NCBI GenBank assembly: GCA_029974855.1
Contig: JARKQO010000400.1
Coordinates: 1-18,527, forward strand
Reading direction: 5' to 3'
DNA length: 18,527 nucleotides
Source of the DNA: Eubacteriales bacterium
GTDB taxonomy: Bacteria > Bacillota_A > Clostridia > Christensenellales > Aristaeellaceae
Below are positions 14,229-18,527 of the stretch, piece after piece. Position 1 is the stretch's first letter; each line of letters opens with the position of its first letter. The notes below the pieces were generated by a model. It worked only from the letters and a program-made list of their open reading frames with translations, was not told the origin of the DNA and made no database searches. A program made the translations under genes and the position numbers.

Positions 14229-14267
14229 CCTTTATTCTCCGGCCACAGGCCAAAGGAGCCTTTCCTT

Positions 14268-15293
14268 TTGAAAACAAGCGATTTCTGGTATGACCTGCCC
14301 CAGGAGCTCATCGCCCAAACCCCGGTCACCCCCCGGGACCACAGCCGCATGCTGGTGTATGACCGGGGGGATAAATCCATCCGGCATCTGCGTTTCTACG
14401 ACCTGCCCCGGTTTCTGAGGCCCGGGGACGCCCTGGTCATTAATGAGACCAAGGTGATTCCCGCCCGGCTGTTAGGGGAAAAGGAGCGGACCCGGGTGCC
14501 GGTGGAGCTGCTGCTGCTGAAGCGCCACGAAAAAGACCTGTGGGAGGCCCTGGTACGGCCGGGACGCAGGCTGCCGCCCGGGGCCTTCTGCTCCTTTGGG
14601 GACGGCCTGCTGCGGGCGGAAATCCTCAGCACCACCGCCGACGGGGGCCGGATGGTGCGCTTTCACTACCAGGGGGTTTTTGAGGAGCTGTTGGACCGGC
14701 TGGGGCAGATGCCCTTGCCCCCCTACATCCACGAAAAGCTGCTGGACCAGAGCCGCTACCAGACCGTGTACGCCAAGGAGGAGGGCAGCGCGGCGGCCCC
14801 CACGGCGGGGCTCCACTTTACCCCCCGGCTGCTGGCGGACATTGAGGCCATGGGCGTTTCCATCGTGCCCATCTTGCTCCACGTGGGCCTGGGCACCTTC
14901 CGCCCGGTGAAGGCCCAGGAGGTACAGGACCATCCCATGCACCTGGAGCATTACCAGGTGGAGCCCCGGGCCGCTCAGGCCATCAACGCCGCCCGGGCTA
15001 ACCGGGGGCGCTGCGTATGCGTGGGCACCACCAGCGTGCGCACCCTGGAGACCGTCACCGGGGAGGATGGGCTCGTCCGGGCCCAAAGCGGGGACACCGG
15101 TATCTTCCTCACCCCCGGCAGCTCCTTTCACGCCACGGACGCGCTGATCACCAACTTCCACCTGCCGGAAAGCACCTTGCTGATGCTGATCTCCGCCTTC
15201 ATGGGCCGGGAAGAGGCCCTGCGCTGCTACGCCGAGGCCGTGAAGGAGCGCTACCGTTTCTTTTCCTTTGGGGATGCCATGCTGATTTTGTGA
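14268..15293 (+). CDS. queA: S-adenosylmethionine:tRNA ribosyltransferase-isomerase
   Basis: A 341-residue enzyme that transfers and rearranges the ribose of S-adenosylmethionine onto 7-aminomethyl-7-deazaguanine in tRNA to form epoxyqueuosine. Family segments are MKTSDFWYDLPQELIAQ at the start, PAAPTAGLHFTPRLL-type sequence near 176-191, HVGLGTFRPV (207-216), TSVRTLE and TNFHLPESTLLMLISAF near the end. The start codon is TTG, eight bases after AAGGAG; the AAAGG of this site could pair with the following CCTTT and dampen initiation. It follows ruvB, a common arrangement in bacteria; tgt, often next, is absent. Its last 43 bases overlap the convergent DUF488 gene. Confidence 0.96.
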   Translation: MKTSDFWYDLPQELIAQTPVTPRDHSRMLVYDRGDKSIRHLRFYDLPRFLRPGDALVINETKVIPARLLGEKERTRVPVELLLLKRHEKDLWEALVRPGRRLPPGAFCSFGDGLLRAEILSTTADGGRMVRFHYQGVFEELLDRLGQMPLPPYIHEKLLDQSRYQTVYAKEEGSAAAPTAGLHFTPRLLADIEAMGVSIVPILLHVGLGTFRPVKAQEVQDHPMHLEHYQVEPRAAQAINAARANRGRCVCVGTTSVRTLETVTGEDGLVRAQSGDTGIFLTPGSSFHATDALITNFHLPESTLLMLISAFMGREEALRCYAEAVKERYRFFSFGDAMLIL

Positions 15294-15664
15294 ATGAAGG
15301 GCCTGGTCCCCTGCTCCAAAAGATATTGGCGCAGCAGGGCGGCATGGTTCACCCTCTCACTCTTGGCCCCATACACCAAGGTCACGGGCTCGGCCTGGGC
15401 CATCTCCAACAGATGGCGCACGGCGGCCTGCTTGGCTTCCTCCGTCTCCAGCTCTGCCCGGTAGCGGGCCGCAAATTCGGCAAAGCGTTCCTCTTTGTGC
15501 CCAAACCAAACCCGAAGGGCCGGGCTGGGGGCGATGTCCTTGAGCCATTCCTCCAGCCGCGCCCGTTCCCGGGAAAGGCCCCTGGGCCATAGGCGGTCCA
15601 CCAGCACCCGCCTGCCGTCCCCATCCCCAGGGGCTTCATATGCCCGCTTGATCGCGATTTGCAT
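15251..15664 (-). CDS. DUF488 family protein
   Basis: A 137-residue protein of the DUF488 family (YeaO-like). Segments seen are VLVDRLWPRGLSRE (20-33), WLKDIAPSPALRVWFGHKEERF (near 43-64, read in parts), FAARYRAEL and VTLVYGAKSERVNHAALLR-type sequence near 97-113. The function is unknown for the family. The ATG of MQIAIKRAYE follows GGGAGG by eight bases. After the usual family end there is a basic tail of about 18 residues (HKISMASPKEKKR at the very end) encoded opposite the last codons of queA, so the two genes overlap tail-to-tail by 43 bases. No clear promoter was found. It lies upstream of nothing else on its strand. Confidence 0.85.
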   Translation of the reverse strand: MQIAIKRAYEAPGDGDGRRVLVDRLWPRGLSRERARLEEWLKDIAPSPALRVWFGHKEERFAEFAARYRAELETEEAKQAAVRHLLEMAQAEPVTLVYGAKSERVNHAALLRQYLLEQGTRPFIHKISMASPKEKKR

Positions 15665-15823
15665 GATATGCACCTCCCGTGCGTCAAACAGGGCCCATAT
15701 CCCTGTATTGCGAATGTACCCCGGGGGAACCGCCACAAAACCACATCTTCACGAAAAGCAGGCGACACAAAAAGCCAGCTTAGGCTGAGCCCAGGCCGGC
15801 CCCTTCCATCATAATCATAAATA

Positions 15824-15854
15824 AAACACTTCTGGCGGCGCGCAGCGCCGCCAG
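15824..15854 (-). terminator. Probable terminator downstream of plsY
   Basis: On the minus strand CTGGCGGCGC and GCGCCGCCAG form a perfect ten-pair stem with a three-base loop (15854-15832). It is extendable by AACA/TGTT pairs around a small bulge. TGTTTTATTTAT follows. It lies about 80 bases after the plsY stop codon, with other GC-rich hairpins between. Confidence 0.6.
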
Positions 15855-15914
15855 TGTTGGGTCCAGGGCATCGCCCTGGCGGGGCCCCGGGGCGGCGCCC
15901 CGGGAACCCTCCCG
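15832..15914. repeat. Cluster of GC-rich hairpins (REP-like)
   Basis: Several adjoining stem-loops occupy this stretch. CTGGCGGCGC/GCGCCGCCAG spans 15832-15854, CCAGGGC/GCCCTGG spans 15863-15879 and CCCGGGGC/GCCCCGGG spans 15886-15904. A CGGGA/TCCCG stem (15901-15914) competes with the third. Successive short palindromes of this kind often belong to dispersed intergenic repeat families. Only one copy is in this window, so that status is inferred. Confidence 0.55.
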
Positions 15915-15936
15915 GAACCGCCCCCCGTCCGTCCCC

Positions 15937-16560
15937 CTACACGGCCTTCTGGCCGATCTTGTTTTCCGTCCCGTTGAGCAGCCGCCGGATGTTGGCCCGG
16001 TGCCGCCACAGCCCCATGGCCAGCAGCACCAATGTGAAGGCGCAGGGGAACCACTGGCCCCAAAAGGCGATGTTCATGAAAATGGCGTAGGAGGCCAGCA
16101 GGGTGAGGCTGCCCAGGCTGATGTAGCGGGTGATGGCGATAACCGCCACGCACAGGATGATGGCAATGCCGCCCCAGAGGGGATTGATGAAAAACACCAC
16201 CGCCACGGAGCAGGCCACGCCCTTGCCTCCCTGAAAACCGTAGAATACCGGCCAGTTGTGGCCGATTACCACGAACAGACCCCCCAGCATCATCCCAAAG
16301 CCCGGAATCCCAAAGGGAGCCCCGGGCAGCAGCAAGCTGCCGATCCAGCAGGCCAGCACCGCCTTCAGAAAGTCCCCCACAAAGGTCACCAGGCCCTTTT
16401 TCAGGCCCAGCACCCGGAGCACGTTGCTGGCCCCGGTATTCTTGCTGCCCACCTCCCGCAGGTTCACGCCGGAGCTTCTGGCAATGAGAAGACCGGTGGA
16501 AATGCAGCCCAGTAGATAGGCGATGAGGGCAACCGCGACGGACAGGAGAATCTGTTGCAT
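15937..16560 (-). CDS. plsY: Glycerol-3-phosphate acyltransferase PlsY
   Basis: A 207-residue membrane enzyme that transfers the acyl group of acyl-phosphate to glycerol-3-phosphate, the first step of phospholipid synthesis in most bacteria. Five or so hydrophobic spans are visible. The three conserved regions are GSKNTGASNVLR (38-49), GHNWPVFYGFQGGKGVA (100-116) with the phosphate-binding GGKG loop, and RRLLNGTENKIG (192-203). The ATG of MQQILLSV follows AAAGGAG by six bases and sits downstream of a very strong promoter. The frame is open further upstream but that part overlaps the promoter. It is transcribed alone; 138 bases separate it from sdaAA. Its usual partner plsX is not present. Confidence 0.95.
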   Translation of the reverse strand: MQQILLSVAVALIAYLLGCISTGLLIARSSGVNLREVGSKNTGASNVLRVLGLKKGLVTFVGDFLKAVLACWIGSLLLPGAPFGIPGFGMMLGGLFVVIGHNWPVFYGFQGGKGVACSVAVVFFINPLWGGIAIILCVAVIAITRYISLGSLTLLASYAIFMNIAFWGQWFPCAFTLVLLAMGLWRHRANIRRLLNGTENKIGQKAV

Positions 16561-16614
16561 GAAACGCTCCTTTGGCGGCAGGGCCGCAAGCTCTGTGGTC
16601 CAAGGGTACGGTTC

Positions 16615-16643
16615 ATTATACCATGGCGGGGGAAAACTGCCAA
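16615..16643 (-). promoter_or_regulatory. Promoter of plsY
   Basis: On the minus strand TTGGCA (16643-16638), 17 bases and a perfect TATAAT (16620-16615) preceded by TGG (extended -10). The leader to the ATG at 16560 is about 48 bases. Confidence 0.88.
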
Positions 16644-16698
16644 GGCGCGGCCAAAAAGCGCCCATTTTCCCCATGTTGCAGGACCTGGAACCTCCTTG

Positions 16699-17532
16699 TC
16701 AGCCGCAGCCCGCGCAGCTGCCACAGCCTCCCTCCCCGGTCTCCCGGAGGCTGGGGGGCATGCTCTCCCCCACGTCCTTCATGGCGGCGATGAGCTGGTC
16801 AAAGGGAATGGGGCACGGGATTCCGGACAGCGCCATCTGGGCCGCCGCCAGGGCCTGGGCCACCCCGCCCACGTTGCGGTATACGCAGGGCACCTCCACC
16901 AGCCCGTGGACCGGGTCGCAGACCAGGCCCATCATGTTCATGAGGGCAAAGCCCCCGGCGTCGCAGGCCTGCTTCGGGGTGCCGCCGTAGAGCTGCACCA
17001 AGGCTGCGGCGGTCATGGCCGCGGCGGAGCCGGACTCCGCCTGGCAACCCCCCTGGGCCCCGCAGATGGTGGCGGACAGGGCGCTGACCCGTCCCACGGC
17101 GGCGGCGGCGAACAGGGCCATCACCAGGTCATCCTCTGAAAAGCCCATTTCCTCCTGGGCCGCCAGCAGCGCCCCGGGCAGAATGCCGCAGCTGCCCGCC
17201 GTGGGGGCGGCCACAATCTTGCCCATGCAAGCGTTGCTTTCCGCCACGGACAGGGCGTAGGCGGCGGCCTTGCCCAGGAGCCCGAAGCGCCCCGCCTGGG
17301 CCGGGTCCGCCATCCGGGCGGCCCCGCCCCCCACCATGCCGCTGACGGAGCGCAGGTCCGGGTCCAGCCCCGCCTGGACGCTTTCCTTCATCACTTCCAG
17401 GGCCCGGGCCATGCGGCCCTTGACGGCGGCCTCCCCCTCTCTGCTTTCGGCCATCTGCCAAAAAAGGGCAGCCTGGCCCAAGGTTTGGTTACGCTTTCGG
17501 GCTTCCTCATACAGCTCCGCAATGGTACGCAT
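16699..17532 (-). CDS. sdaAA: L-serine dehydratase, iron-sulfur-dependent, alpha subunit
   Basis: A 277-residue catalytic subunit of the [4Fe-4S] L-serine dehydratase that deaminates serine to pyruvate and ammonia. Cluster cysteines in the usual settings are C163 (GAQGGCQAE), C205 (GLVCDPV) and C216 (VEVPC). SESNACMG-like sequence (97-104) and APTAGSCGILPG (109-120) are also family hallmarks. The C-terminus ends CGSCAGCG, three cysteines in the last eight residues, instead of the ATPTGK-type ending I associate with relatives; this is odd. The binding site GGGGAGGAGG lies inside the last codons of sdaAB, three bases separate the genes, and they form one operon. No terminator is visible after the stop codon. 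Confidence 0.95.
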   Translation of the reverse strand: MRTIAELYEEARKRNQTLGQAALFWQMAESREGEAAVKGRMARALEVMKESVQAGLDPDLRSVSGMVGGGAARMADPAQAGRFGLLGKAAAYALSVAESNACMGKIVAAPTAGSCGILPGALLAAQEEMGFSEDDLVMALFAAAAVGRVSALSATICGAQGGCQAESGSAAAMTAAALVQLYGGTPKQACDAGGFALMNMMGLVCDPVHGLVEVPCVYRNVGGVAQALAAAQMALSGIPCPIPFDQLIAAMKDVGESMPPSLRETGEGGCGSCAGCG

Positions 17533-17535
17533 GGC

Positions 17536-18222
17536 TTACGCCTCCTCCCCGGCCTGGGCCTGTCCCCGGGCGGCCACATAGGCCACGTGGTATACCCCTT
17601 CCAGGGCGCTCAAACGGTCAATCAGCCCCCGGTCCGCCGGGCTGTCCATCTCCAAAGCCACCAAGGCCTCTCCCCCGGCGCTTTGGCGGAATACCCGCAT
17701 GGTGGCGATGTTCAGGTTGCTGGCGGCGATTTCCTTGGTCATCCGGGCGATCATCCCCGGGGTGTCGTGGTGGGTGATCACCAAGGTGTCCTCCTTGCCG
17801 GAAAAGCCCGCCTCCAGCCCGTCGATGGACTGGATCACAATCTCCCCGCCGCCGGTGGAGGCGGCCTGTACCTTCACCCGCCGCCCGGTGGCGTCCTGTA
17901 CGTCCAGCACCACGGTGTTGGGGTGGGCGTCCCTCAGGCGCACTTCTGCAAAGGCATAGGAAAGCCCGGCTTCCTCCGCCAGGCGCAGGCTGTCCCGGAG
18001 GCGGATGTCGTCCACCTCCATGCCCAGCAGACCGCCGATGAGGGCCTTGTCGGTACCGTGGCCCTGATAGGTCTTTTGGAAGGAGCCCCACAGCCCGATG
18101 CGGGCCTGGGTGGGCTGGCCCCCCAGCAGCATCCGGGTGATTTTCCCGATGCGGGCCGCCCCCGCCGTGTGGGAGGAGCTGGGGCCAATCATAATGGGGC
18201 CGATGATATCAAACAAATCCAT
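17536..18222 (-). CDS. sdaAB: L-serine dehydratase, iron-sulfur-dependent, beta subunit
   Basis: A 228-residue partner of SdaAA. The N-terminal domain starts MDLFDIIGPIMIGPSSSHTA, with the GPSSSHT motif (13-19) that lines the active site. An ACT domain occupies roughly 147-217 (LVITHHDTPGMIARM, then LNIATMRVFRQ), the type of module that binds serine or another amino acid for regulation. Length and order are normal for the two-subunit Firmicutes enzyme. The ATG lies three bases after the yigZ stop codon and uses GGAGGA within yigZ as its binding site. It precedes sdaAA with a three-base gap. Confidence 0.95.
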   Translation of the reverse strand: MDLFDIIGPIMIGPSSSHTAGAARIGKITRMLLGGQPTQARIGLWGSFQKTYQGHGTDKALIGGLLGMEVDDIRLRDSLRLAEEAGLSYAFAEVRLRDAHPNTVVLDVQDATGRRVKVQAASTGGGEIVIQSIDGLEAGFSGKEDTLVITHHDTPGMIARMTKEIAASNLNIATMRVFRQSAGGEALVALEMDSPADRGLIDRLSALEGVYHVAYVAARGQAQAGEEA

Positions 18223-18225
18223 GGC

Positions 18226-18527
18226 TTATTCCTCCGCCCAGGGATAAAAGAGTTCTTGGGTCAGTAGGCTTTCAATCTTCCCGTCCGTAAGGGTGGTCAG
18301 GGTTTCCAGCAGCAAGGGCGCGTCCTTTTCCCGCACTAGCAGCTCAAAGGTCACCCCGGCGGCAAACTGGGTATCTTCTCTCAAGACGGGCAAGGAGCCC
18401 AGCCTGTGGAGCACCCGGTCCCACAGGGGGTAGGCCACCTCAAAGAGCCAGCGCTGGCTGGGCTCCATCCGGCAGACCCCCGCCGCGTCCAACGCCAAAG
18501 CGCAGCTGTGGGAATAGGCCCGCACCA
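18226..18527 (-). CDS. yigZ: YigZ/IMPACT family protein (partial, N-terminus outside window)
   Basis: The last 100 or so codons of a gene running off the right edge. The segment VRAYSHSCALALDAAG matches the end of the UPF0029 (Impact N-terminal) domain, where LVRAYS is highly conserved. The remaining 80 residues fit the small C-terminal DUF1949 domain of bacterial YigZ proteins. The GTG at 18525 is an internal valine codon, not a start. The biochemical role of YigZ is unclear; eukaryotic IMPACT acts in translational control. It is followed after three bases by sdaAB and so is probably the upstream gene of the serine dehydratase operon. Confidence 0.85.
   Translation of the reverse strand, partial: VRAYSHSCALALDAAGVCRMEPSQRWLFEVAYPLWDRVLHRLGSLPVLREDTQFAAGVTFELLVREKDAPLLLETLTTLTDGKIESLLTQELFYPWAEE

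Noticed and set aside
15665..15823. Promoter search upstream of the DUF488 gene
   Set aside because: Several AT-rich hexamers occur but no -35/-10 pair with acceptable spacing was convincing.
16561..16674. In-frame N-terminal extension of PlsY
   Set aside because: It contains the plsY promoter and is not hydrophobic; the family start matches MQQILLSV with a good binding site.

Overview
The window looks like chromosomal DNA of a GC-rich member of the Firmicutes (Clostridia). The reasons are two-subunit iron-sulfur enzymes (fumarase-type hydro-lyase and SdaAA/SdaAB serine dehydratase), PlsY-type acyltransferase, strong AGGAGG ribosome binding sites, sigma-A-like promoters with 17-base spacers, and a lipoprotein parvulin foldase. 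I cannot name the genus. No rRNA, tRNA, CRISPR array or insertion sequence was seen.

Left part (1-5970, all on the minus strand). A polar, probably basic amino acid ABC importer is encoded as binding protein, permease and ATPase (the last cut by the window edge). It has a very good promoter, and a perfect match to the ArgR/AhrC ARG box lies just upstream of the -35 box. This suggests arginine-linked control and substrate. Upstream of it lies a metallophosphoesterase gene followed by the alpha and beta subunits of a class I fumarase-type hydro-lyase, with its own promoter. Before that is a monocistronic parvulin-like lipoprotein foldase with its own promoter and terminator.

Middle part (5970-8490). 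A MntA-type nucleotidyltransferase gene is followed by only the first 33 codons of a HepT-type (DUF86) partner, so this toxin-antitoxin module is broken. A nested inverted repeat sits where the rest of hepT would be expected. Divergent from it, across a hairpin flanked by two clear promoters, is a 565-residue beta-CASP metallo-beta-lactamase ribonuclease-like gene ending at a strong stem-loop.

Middle-right (8490-11860, minus strand). The transcript runs rmlA, rmlB (dTDP-glucose 4,6-dehydratase), a YciI-like protein and a GNAT acetyltransferase; rmlC and rmlD are not here. A small unrecognised 75-residue protein gene with its own terminator lies upstream, divergent from ruvC.

Right part (11950-18527). 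ruvC-ruvA-ruvB-queA form a plus-strand operon behind a near-consensus promoter: Holliday junction processing plus queuosine tRNA modification. queA overlaps tail-to-tail with a DUF488 gene. Then, on the minus strand, come a run of GC-rich hairpins, plsY with its own strong promoter, and a tightly packed yigZ-sdaAB-sdaAA operon (serine deamination to pyruvate) that runs off the right edge.

Most of the window is ordinary housekeeping. The points most worth checking are the ARG box, the decayed MntA/HepT module with its palindromic neighbour, the split parvulin domain, the cysteine tail on SdaAA and the GC-rich hairpin cluster.
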